A stretch of 64,000 nucleotides of DNA from Acanthaster planci (taxonomy: Eukaryota > Echinodermata > Asteroidea > Valvatida > Acanthasteridae), in the NCBI RefSeq assembly GCF_001949145.1, contig NW_019091369.1, positions 2,028,007 through 2,092,006 of the forward strand, written 5' to 3'. Shown here one piece after another: positions 11,901 to 23,900 of the stretch. Below the pieces are notes generated by a model. The model searched no databases. It was given only the letters and a program-made list of their open reading frames with translations, and had not been told where the DNA came from. The position numbers and the translations under genes are program-made. Numbering within the stretch: the stretch's first letter is position 1; every line of letters starts with the position of its first letter.

Positions 11901-14900
11901 CCAGCAAGGGCTCAGCTCTCATTCTGTTTCATAATCTCTCAAACAGAAAGTATTGACAGTACAGAACGACCCGACATTTATCCCCAAACAAATCCATTTG
12001 TAGCTCACAGAACATCAGTGTAAACTGTATGATGCTTTACTGGCTACATGTACCACAAAATGGAAGGCGTTTAGTGAGTGAAGTCAATGTGATTACTGAT
12101 AAGGGGAGAGTAGCGAAATTGTGGTTGCAAAAGATGGTCAGCTTTTTTCCTGCAATGCAGTGCAAACTTTTGATTGGTGTCCGCTAACGACAGTTAGGCA
12201 GTGTTGCAAATCGCCCCTATTTAGCCTGTTCTTGTTTTGTCTGGCGCATATGAGTGAAGTTGTTCTCTCGGTGCCTCACGGATTCTCGTCTTCTCTCATG
12301 CATTCTCGCCAATTCTCCCCCTCGTCGGCTTTTTATTTTTTTGTCCAACAGAGCACAGCAAGGCAGACTACGTGCTGTTCCAGGCGGCATCCACCATCAA
12401 GGAGGCAGCAGTGCGGGAGTGGCTGCTGCTGAACCGGAAGGAGATTGAATCCATGCAGACATTCCTCCTCAAGTACGTCATGCAGAATGCAAAGTGAGTA
12501 TGGGAAGGGGTTCGAACCCCCCAACACTTTCCTCCTTGAATATGCCAAGCAGTTAACCCCCCGGGGATGACAGTACTCAAAATGTGACAAAATGCTCCAA
12601 ACAAGCGTGGAAAGGAGTTTTGAACCTCCCAAGAGGACCAAAGCTCAATCTTCCAAGTATGCCCCATCTGCTTCCCTCCCCTCCCCCGTGTTTTGTTTGT
12701 TTATTGTTTTTTTCTTTGTTTCTTTCTTTCTTTCTTTGTTGTGAGCATGTTTGTTGGGGTGTTTGTTTGTCTGTCTGTTTAGTTTTTTGAGATAAGCAAA
12801 CCTGATTGTGGGGGTTTGTTTTTGGTTTGTTTTTGAGAGACCCACAGAAATGTTTTCTGTCCCAAGGAATAAAGTGGTTTCATCTGGTTATGAATTAGGT
12901 TGTTTGAGTTTGAGTTTGAGTTTGTAACCCATCGTCTGTTCCAGAAGAGTGGGAATGAGGCGAGTGGATAGGACAGTAAAACAATGACACAGAAAAACCT
13001 GAAGGCTGGGTACCAGCAGCATTGGGCACAGGATACCAGACATGAAACTTGAGAAACACCACCATAAACGAGTGCCAGTCTGCCGTGACAATGCAGTGGG
13101 CACTTGCGTGCACGTAGAAGTAAAGAAGAAAAGTTGTCGGGAATGTCCCGGGGGGGGCATATGCCCCCCGCAACACGTAGAGTGTCTGGTGGTAAGCCGC
13201 AACCAGGAATCCAGACTTGACAGTTACAAGGGGAAGATTGATGCCAGACTGCGCTGCCTTCCTCTCTCTTTCTCCCTCTCCCCCACCCCTAACCCCCCCC
13301 CTGGCATAATCCACGGAACAAACTGGAACAGGAAGTGAACCTTCCCCCCGGGGAACGGCGGCCCACATTTGGCCGATTATGCCTCAGTTTTTCCCCTTGT
13401 GTGCGTGGGTATGTGAGGCCCAAAAACTCAGACGGATGGTTGTAGTTTTTTTCTGACCTGCTTATGTTTGTTGGTGGCATTAGTAAAGAGCTTGCGTGTC
13501 ATCACAGGTATTCCGTCCTGAAAGCATGAGTCGTATACTAACAGGTTCCAAGTCATAGAAACCGTCCCCTAAACCCTTTCCCCAGAAAAATGGCACCGAA
13601 AGTAAGTTTAAACATGACCTAGAAAAGGAGCAGGTAGAGCAGATTTCAAAGATTTTGAAGTGATTCAATTAGATACATTGTGAAGATGATACAATTGATT
13701 CTTAGTTTGAAAAATGGTTGTAATATGCTGCAATATGCTGTAATGCCGTCATTTTCAAGAGACAGAGGAAATATTACCTGCTGTCGGTAAAATGAGCATG
13801 ATTTTTTGTTCTTTAAAAGATGTGCTCCATTTTCAGTCAGGCTATGAAGTGGCCAAGGTGCTTACAAGACTTTGTTAAACAGATTGTAAATAGAAATTTC
13901 AAGATTTGTTGAACAAAGAGAGTGAGATCTACAGACATGTCATGGTAGCACTTGTCCAGGCAAGGGAGAGACAGCTGTGGAGTCTGTCAGTCTTTCATTT
14001 TCTGTTCCCCTGTCATCCCAGCAAAGCAGCGTTCCGCACAGACTCCTTCGAGTAACCCCGCCGCCCGGCGGGCATTCTGCCATTGTTATCCAATCAGAAT
14101 CGAGGAAGTGAATCATGCTACGTGCACATTGATGTCCGCCGCCGACACGGATGCCCAAAAAAAAAAAAAAAAAAAAAACCTGAGAAAAGAAAGAGGAAAA
14201 ATGGCATTAAAATATATATAACCCACATGCATGTGCCGTACAATAGAGCTAGGAAGGCGAAAGAACATGCGGTGCCCACATTTGTTACTGCCTACTCAGA
14301 CTTGGGGGTGCTGGGCGGTTGCCCCCGCAGGGGCTGATATTTGGCAGGCCGTGCGTGGTGACATCACTCGCTCTCAGACGACAACCTCGGTTTGTTGCGA
14401 AATTGCTGATATTCACATTCAAAGCTTCACACCACTGGCGCACATTCTGAGACTTGTGTTGTTATGGACAGATAAATCTGAAGTGGAGGTAGGTCTTCGG
14501 TAGCGTTGGATGTACTTGTGGTCGTTTGTTTGAAGTGTTTCATGTGTGCTGGAATTTGTGACAGATTAGTTTTGTGCTCGGACTTGTACAGTCTAAGAAA
14601 CATGAAGACAGAGATGATACATGGAGGAAGTAGGGTCTGTGTGTTCCATGGCAGAACTTCCATGCACCTGGGGAATTAAAGTGAGTTTGCATGCATCTGA
14701 CACTGTTAACCCTCACCCCTTAGGGTGTGTGAAAATTGTCTTCAGGTTTGATTAGAGGACTGGTTGGTTGAAGGACTGAATCAAAGGATTATGGGATTGT
14801 TGCCTAAAGAGCACCCTTTTGGTTTCCTGGAAAAAGGTTTTTGGTTTTTTTTTGTTTTTTTCTGGAGAGCAGAGGCTCACTGGCTGTCAGATGTTAGACT

Positions 14901-17900
14901 TGAAACTGAGAACGGACTTCTTTTAAGAAGGTCCCAACATCTACACATAGCCCAACACAGGTGGTTTAACTTGAGAATGGAGGTGGCAAGTGTCAAGTGT
15001 TCAGCTTGGGACCTTGAATATCCAGCGAGATAGTGTCACGAGGAGGACTCTTTTTCCCCAAAACTTGAGACCTGGAACTGTTACCTCAGTTTGCTTACAA
15101 CCTTGAAGTTAACATCATGTACTAAAGACTCTAATCCAAGACTTAAGTGATGTTTGAGAAAACAAAGTTGGTATCACCCTCATGGGTTTCCTGACTCCGA
15201 AGACTTTTGTTTAAGTCTTTGTGGACCAGAAAATGTGGACTGGAACCCAACAGAGACCGAAAATCTGCTTTGGCATCAAGTTTTGAAATGGAAACTTGAG
15301 GTCTGATGATACTTGATATTCGCTTCAAGTCTGATGTTCTTCTTCTGCTTTGAATGTTCTGTTTTTCAGGCTTCCAAACTACGTCCGTGAGCAGATTCTT
15401 CAGGCCGTGGCTGTCATCTTCAAGCGGGGAACCATGGACATGAAGGATACCGGACGGGATGCTCTCTTTACCGACGTGTCCCAGATGATCGCGAGCGGCC
15501 AACCACAACTGGTAAAAAAAAATTACAAAAAGTCTGAAAGGGCGAAACCTGACGAAGTCTGGCATAATGCCATAACCAGTAGCAGTGTTGTGGTCGAGAC
15601 CACTTAAGACTTTCACATGACCTTCAGTCTGAATACAAGTCAAGCTATTTAAATGAACTGTAACAAAAGTATTCCTTTGTCATTGTTCACCCTGTTACTT
15701 GCAAATGATCTTGTGCGTGGTCTTGTGCGTGGTCTTGTGTCTGGTCTTGTGTCTGGTCTTGTGATGGTCTTGTGTCCGGTCTTGTGTCTGGTCTTGTGTC
15801 TGGTCTTGTGTCTGGTCATGTGTCTGGTCTTGTGTCTGGTCTTGTGATGGTCTTGTGTCTGGTCTTGTGATGGTCTTGTGTCTGGTCTTGTATCTGGTCT
15901 TGTGATGGTCTTGTGGCTGGTGTTGCGATGGTCTTGTGTCTGGTCTTGTGGTGGTCTCTACTGCAGCACTGGCCAGTGGAGTGAGATTTGTCAGGATTTT
16001 TCCCGATTTCAGGATTTTTTCAACAGGATTTTCCTGATTTCAGGATTTTTCAAACAAACTGTTTTAATAATCTGTAACATCCCAAGTTTATCACTGAACT
16101 TTTTCCACACAGACTTGACGTAGAATATAAGTAATGGGGATGTTAAAGGGTGCCTTCCGGCTAACACAAATAAGCACCATAAAACATACACTGCCGTGGG
16201 GCCCGCAAAACATGGCGTGATTATTTCCTGGATTTTTAATTTTCCTCCAATCTCGCCCGCGTGCCAGGGCACCAGGTCATTCTGGGCATCTGTCAGTAGG
16301 CCACTTTGACCACCCTATTTTGTTTTGTCCAAATCCAAGCATAAAATTCCAGCAGCTTTGACACCTTAGTTGTGCAAATCTTTTCTGTGTCTTACAAAAT
16401 CAAAAAGATGCGTGAGGTTTGAATTTATTAAACCCATCTATCAAATCTCTCCATGGTTGGTTTGTACCACTTTCACACGGAGACATTTCCCCGCCCCTTT
16501 TTTGGGTGCTGCGGGCCATTCTCATAAAAATGAATCGAGGAAGACTGGATGTGGTGGCCTTGTATGGGGAGAGACTCTTATCGAAGTCTCTTTACACAAG
16601 GACAGATCAAGACCAAAATTTCGGAGGAGAAATGGGCCAAAATGTTTGAAAATTTTTTCATGTATTCTTTAATGGTCTCTCTGAGATTTTTACATGCTTT
16701 TTGAAGGCTGGAAGGGAAACAAAATTAACCAAATAATTGGGAGGCTCCTTTTGGGGGGCGTGGCCCCTTTTATAGCCCCCCATCCATCATTGGTTTTTAA
16801 CCTTCACTCTGAATCTGAGCATGGTTGTCATAGCCACATAATCCCGACACAATAACACATAGTTACCCCTCCCCCCCAAAAAAAAAATCATGGACAAAAT
16901 CTACATGCGATTTGGGCCGAACAAGGAACAATAACACCAGAGTGTCATTGATACCTTTTGATTTGTCTTGGCATTATGTCGGTCAGCAACTGATGGCCTG
17001 CTCCATGCTGACCGCTCTGCTGAACGAGTACTCCAGCTCCAGCCGCACCAGCGCCATCGGGCTCAGCTGGGAATTCCACAACGACTGCAAGCGGCTGTTT
17101 GAGGTAGGGGGATTGGAAGAGATGCCACCAGCAAGGGAAGGGATTTTTCACGTCGAAATCGGAAAGTCAGGGAAAGCACATGCTCACATATGAGTTGGAT
17201 TTTTACCATGCTAGACAAAGAGAAAATGAATTCCAAGTAGAGGAAAGAAGTTAAAAATAATTATTTGAGTACTGACACAAGCAAAGTACAATACTAGATC
17301 CTCCGTGTAGAATTACAGTTGGAATAATAAATTTCAATTTTTGGATCAGTATTTCCAATTTTCTTCACCAGAAGGAACAACCTTCGTATCGTGTGAGATC
17401 TCATTTTCCCATGGCGTCATCGCAAATGTCCGTACTTTGAACCAGCCACCGTTTAAGTTTCCAAACCTTACTGATAAAAATGTTTGTTGCGCTTAAACCC
17501 TCCGACCCCAGGTCAAAGATCTGAAGCGAGTCTTCCTCTTTGCTGTCCAAGTCCTTCACCAGTTTGAGGCCAACCATGCCGCCTTGGGCCAGGAAGCCAC
17601 CACCGTGTGTAGCCGGTTCCTGTCGATAGCGGAACAGGTTCTCAGTTGGGATTTCATGCTTGTCAGACATATCCTTTATTTCCTCACCCCCTCCCATGTT
17701 TTGGCCTTTCCCCACACGGCGACTTCCCAGCCGTCTCCATCTGCACCTTCAGCTCGGCAGTTACAGTCATTTATAAAAGTTTGAAGACCACCTTTAATGT
17801 TGTTGGTATTTCTGTCACTGGACCTGCATTACATTGTGTCACTGAATAATTACTGAACATGTTTTTTAACAGTGGTGCATAGCATCAGCGTTGCGCTATG

Positions 17901-20900
17901 TACCCATTTGAATGAATTGTTTTGCGAAGGCAGGTGTTGAATGACATTGTGTCTTAAGGCAGCATGGGTAAAAAAAAAGCCAGTCTAAGTGATCAGAAAT
18001 AAGGGAGGGCACACTGAATATTAGACTGTTAACATGTCAAATCAAGGAAATGTAGTCAAAAATGTTCAACCAAGGCACCAAGGTTACACATTGAAAATAA
18101 ACCTAAGTTGCCATGATTGATTGATTTAAGTTTGGTTTTCCATCAGGTCAATGCATTTTGTATGGGTGGTCCTAAACTTTTGCAAATGACTGTACTTTCA
18201 AGCATTTGCCGTCGGAACCGAATGAAGATCCAATTTGGCCTCAGATTGGACAAGTTGATGAATCTGCAGCAGAGGGTGGAGTTGTTCTGAGTTTTTGGTT
18301 CTCAACCTAGGGGGTTTAGAAATTCTTGAAACTCGTGCTTGAAGGTGAAGACAGAGGCCCAGCCACGGTTTGCAAAACCCCCTATGCATCAGGGCAGGGT
18401 CTTTTTTTGCGGACGTGGTCTTTTTGTGGATGGAGTCCTTTTGTTAGTGTGGTCTTTTGCATGGGTGAGGTCATTTTCTAGTAAAGTATTTTTGAGGGAA
18501 GGGTCTTTTTGTGAAGGAATTCTTTTTGTAGGTGGAGTCTCTTTTGGGGAGGGGTTTCGTTGTGGGCGGGTCTTAATTTATTGGCAGCGTCTCTTTTATT
18601 CACACCATTGTTCTTTAACTCTGAGAAACACCTACTAGAAGGCGGATCGGCATCTTTGAGGCCCTTCAGGCGCCCCCCCTCAAACCCGACGCTAGCTGGA
18701 AGGATGTCCTTCTCGATAAGGGATTGCTGGAGCTGTTCTTCAAAGTAAGCGAATGTGCAGAAGTGATTATGTAAAGAATGCAGTAATGATACGTAAATGA
18801 CATTTGATCAAGAAGCTGCTCGATGCTGGATGCTGACTCGGCACTGAGCAACTCGATAATCAAGTAAAAGTTTGTCCGTGGCACTACAGAAGTGTTGAAT
18901 TGGACGTATCTTTCCCGTCCGTCTTTTCCACCAGCTCCACAGCAAGGTCCGACAGAACGTGGAGATGTGCCACCACGCCCTGCAGTGCCTGGCCCAGCTG
19001 GCGTCGCTGAGCGGGCCGGTCCTGAGCTCGGACAAGGTAACAGCCGAGTATCTCTCCCACTACGTCCAGTGCCTCCTGCAGATGCTGAACAGGTAAGATT
19101 GCACAGATGTGTGCTGAGCGCTTAACCTAAAATTCTTCACAGAAATAGGTTACCGGCCAAATTGCCATACCAAGTATACTTAGGTGAAACTGGTTCTCTG
19201 AACTCAGCTCAGAACTTACATTGGCAAGGTTTTCCGCTCAGCGTCTCCCTGGCTTGCACTGGGGCTCAAGCTTTACTACATGTGACCTCAGCTGGAAAAA
19301 TCCCTCAGTTTGTGAAAATTGTTGTTTTAATGTTATGTCCATTAAATTAACGAGGACACCATGGTGCTTTTCGAACAGTTTCATTCATATTTTAGATTAT
19401 CTGTGACGGGAGTTATGCTCTCATTAAAAAATTGTAAAAGCCGGCTGACCTCACGTTGAGAAATCCAGCTTTAAACTTCTGTGTAGAAAATTTTAATGAG
19501 ATCACACGAAATTGAGTGACTGAACGATTGCAAATTACAGCTGTTATTGCATCAAACAAGAAGAATTTGAATGTGAACCCTAACCCCCAAGGGTGTATTT
19601 TAAATCGTATTGAAATTGGAGGATTTGGGACTGTTAGGGTTAACTAATTGATAACAAAATCTTAAACTGTCCCACAAAAAAGAAGACTGTTTGCCATTAT
19701 CTCTAAAACAAGTTCTGCAACGTCCGATGGGTTTTTCCAAATCACGTCACACTTTTAGGTCGGTATATTTGAACTCTAGTTTTCTGACTAAAAATGTACG
19801 GTGTATGCAAAGAAATTCTTTTCACCGTCACACCAACTTAATTTAAATACGAAACCGTAAGTGTGGTGTGTGGTTCCGTGTTCAGCACTTCAGGGTCACA
19901 ACGGTTTGACAAAAAAGTCTGGAAGCCCCTCAACCTGATCTGCCGTGGCGTTCTAGCAAGGGACCCTCTGGAATGCTCCAAAATTCTCACTGTGGCGCGG
20001 ACTTGAATTTTTTTTGCTTTTTAAGGAGTTCAAAGTCAGCCATGCCTTTCTCAATCTTGCTAAATCCTCAAAAAGATCGCAGTAGATTTTGAAGGACGGC
20101 GTAGTTAACTTCAAGGGTCAGGGTTGAGTTTTGAGTCTGGGCGAGAGCACTACTAGAAAACATCTTTTTTTTTTTATTAATTAAATAATTTTTTTTCCCC
20201 CGGGTCCAGCACTGCTCTGCAAGACCACGAAGCCATCAGCATAGCCACCATCTTCAACAGTCTGGTCACCCGGTTCCCTCCCTCGGCACTCCTAGCCATC
20301 CCCTCCGACCTCTTGACGTCCTTCGTCACCTGCGTGTCTTCCCTGACCTGCCTCTTCGGGAGGAAAGCGGCATTAGAAGAAGCCGTAAGTGCTACTTTTT
20401 CCGTTCTTCCTTTTCGTAACAGATAAATACCACCATTGTAGTACTGAGTGATTTTTCCTTTCAGAAGAAAACGTGTCTAGAATTTCTACGTCGTAACATT
20501 TTCATTCAAGTTGGGAGCAGCGGATTATAGGTATCACAGCTGTTCTGTCTCCAGAACTTTTTTACTCATTGCAGTTGTCAAGCGAGGGCGCTGTTCCATG
20601 TTATTGTAATTTACAATGTTAGATCCAATTCTACAACACACCAACCAAATATACATCCAATGCAGTTTCATTCTTTTATTGAAGTTCTGATTTTTTTAGT
20701 ACTTCAGAGTACGAGGTTTAAACAAATGGTATATTTGTTACATTTTGTTGAAATTTAGTCCAAAGAATGAAAGATTTTGCGGCCGTTTGTCTTGAACAGT
20801 GTGTTTCTAAATCATTTTTCAGGCGCAAATATAAATGTTTGCCTCTTTCACGTGGCTCATTCTGGCTGTTGTACTTAGTGGCAAAATGTCATTGCGAAGA

Positions 20901-23900
20901 ACTGATTTGACTCATCACAAGTGAAGCTACCCCTGTCCCATATCGGCACCATCACAGCGGACAATCCAATACATAAGCAGAAACCAGAAATGTTGTTTTT
21001 GGATGGAGTCTTACTTTTTGTGACAAGTACTGTGCAGTCTGGAGTATTACCATATTTGGAAAGCCCATTACATCACCAATCTTGCACAGTCTGACCAATC
21101 ACAAGGCTTGTTCTAGCAAACCCACAGACATAAACAAGAAGTTCTAAAACACGTTTGTACCGATGGGATTTAAAACTCGCCGTTGCCAACTTGATATATT
21201 TAAAGTTGAATTTGGACAAAAAATTACTGTATCGGTAAGGAAAGGTCAGGACGGTATACTCATATATAAATACTCTAGCCTGCTGTATCTTAGTGTATGT
21301 GGTCCTACCTGTCTGGTACAAATTTTTTAATGACAATCAGATAAGTTTAAATACAGTTATTTGTAGGCCTGCTGAATAATGCATGTATGCATGCAATGCA
21401 TGAGGACTTTATTGAGAGGTCGGTAAAATCATGATTTACCAACCAGACCTTAGTTTTGGCACGTAATATTGTTCCTTAGTACATATGGTTGTTAATTCAC
21501 GTTAGATCTTTGAAAATAACCATCAGAATTCAGATGCATGTAGTCCTGCAGAGTAGTACATGCATATGTACGTCGCAACTTCGCAAGAGGTCTTTTTTGA
21601 GAGGGCTGGTGCAATGATGCTTTGCCCACAACACCTGGAATTCGTATTTATGCAGCACGGGTACTCCTCTTTGCCAGCAGCGTCCGGCGTGCAAGTACTT
21701 GCTGGTCTCGAGGAGGCATTTATGGTAGCCACCCCGGATGTATTTCGTCTGATAGAGTCCAGATGATAAGAGAGCAGGCCTGGTTATGCCCGGCATGTCA
21801 GTAATTCCCAGACTCTCTTCCCATCCTCCTTTTCCATCTTCTCGAGACAACCCCGAGAACGTCAAAAAGATCACGGTCGTCCCGGGGTGGACTGGATATT
21901 TTAGCCGGGGCAAGTTCACTTACCCAAGTTAACAAGCAAAGATTTGATTACTTTTCTTTTTTATTTGGTTTTATGGACCCAAAGCGATAAATCACACCAG
22001 AATGGAATTGCAGGTTTGGTAGGGACTTTCATCTGGATTAATAGAATGCTGTAAATTTGTCGTCCAAGTCGTCACTTTTTTCTTTATTTACTTTAATTGT
22101 CTTCTGATGCAGTTGTGAGAAGCGGTAAGGTTGGAGGGGTTTTTTTTTTTGGAGGGGGGAGAGGTTTTGCAGGTGTAAACGAGTGGAGGGCCCGAGATGG
22201 TTTTTCTAAATATTTAGAGGACTTGATTTATATTAGTTGATTTCTCGGGTAGTATTTGCCCATTCAAAGTACTTTTCACCTCTCAACAGGATCACACATC
22301 GTTTTTATCTGCCCTTCAATTTTTTTCTTTCTTTTAATTCATAAGGGAGAAGTTTATACTGTAGGCCTACAAGCGTATTCCATGCATCTTTTCAGTTTGT
22401 GACAGAGTAGGCCTACTCATTCTTAATTCTGACCTCCAGATCTATTTCAGTTTGAATTTGGGCTTAAAATGTGCCTCTGAAAACCACATCAAAGATCTTT
22501 CGTCAACCTCAAGACATGATCATTTATTACTTTTAATCCAGAAATTACAAACTAATTTGTGGTACTTCCAAAAAAAACTATTAAACTTAGAAGCAGTACT
22601 GCCTTTGCATATCATATTAGAATCTTTATATAGTTCCTATAAAAAAAATCCCCATCCTGTGACAATGGCTATTAGTATTACTTGTTCAAACCGAAAACGT
22701 GCCGTTAATAATCTGCCAGGGAAATACAGGCACGTTAAGTGACATTAAAAAGAGCTTCTCTTTTTGCCTGAGAATGACAGCCATCTGGAAGCAGCAGTTG
22801 ACTGTAAAGCCAGCAATCACCCGTGTAGCACGGGAAATATTGTCTGACATCAATCAGATTTTTTCCCTCTCAAGTTTGAAACGTGATTTCTTTCTTCTTT
22901 CTTGTTTAAAAAAAAAAATACGACCCCGGTTACTGACCGGCAGATGTGGAAGGATTTAGTCTAGGGGCCAAGTGGGATAGGTCAAGACTGGCTTTTTCAA
23001 TATTGTTTGACAAAAATTAAATAAGATGATTAAATTGGGAGGAGGGGGTTGGTTCAGAAGGGCAGTGGGTTTTTGAATTGTGGTTAATTTGGGACGGGGC
23101 ATTGGTACAAAGATTGCTCAGTTCACCTTTGGTTTGCTGAGCTAAAAGGCCAACAGGGTTTAAATTTCCGTTTATTACCAATCTTGGTCTGTATTTGCGT
23201 GGAAGGTCGGCCAATTCAGAATTTCAGACAGATGGATTTTTGCTCTCAGGTTTTGAGCGTGTCATGTTGGATGATGAAGAATTTTACTCTCTCCTTGAGT
23301 CTGGAGGACTGGTTGCTGGTAGCCAAGTATCCTTCTTGCCAGTAACTTTGCGGATGGGCTAATAGGGTGGGAATAACATGAAGGCAGGGGTAGGGAATGC
23401 GTTACCCCATTTGTCATTCATCGTTCAATTCATCAACCACATTTCATACGTCGATCTACATTTACCCACTGGCTCTTGGATTTGAAAGAGTTGCTTTTTG
23501 GTCTCGTACCCCGGATGCCCACTCTAGAAACAGGCACTGCCTTGCAATATTGTCAATACCAGACCATTCTACCTGATCAAATCTGCCACTGTCGGCCGAA
23601 TAATCATATCGTTAAGTCCCACATTGGAGGACTATGGTAGGACACCCTTATATTTTCATGTCCTGGAGCAATTGCTGCAGATTCATGGCTGGGGCCAGAC
23701 AAACCCGAAGGTCACGCAGGACACAAGGTTACAACCCAACAAAGAACCTTCCGATTTCCCACTTACATAAAATTGAAGAGACCACCTCTGATTGTTTAGA
23801 CAGCATCATAAGTTACGACAGTGTCATCAAGTGCAGGAGCACCTAAACATTTGTTAATTCTACTTGTCCTGGGAGAGTTGTTAGGGCCCCCCCTTCCCCC

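Noticed and set aside
12500-12530. GGTTCGAACCC resembling a tRNA B box
   Set aside because: No A box or cloverleaf upstream; it sits just after XPO4 exon 3 and part of it repeats loosely at about 12610.
15653-16123. Open frames rich in Leu-Val-Ser-Gly and Val-Leu-Cys-Leu
   Set aside because: They are translations of the 12-bp minisatellite inside the family A element.
21523-21919. A 129-codon minus frame and overlapping plus frames in a GC-richer patch of intron 9
   Set aside because: No splice signals, start context or recognisable domain; probably an old repeat.
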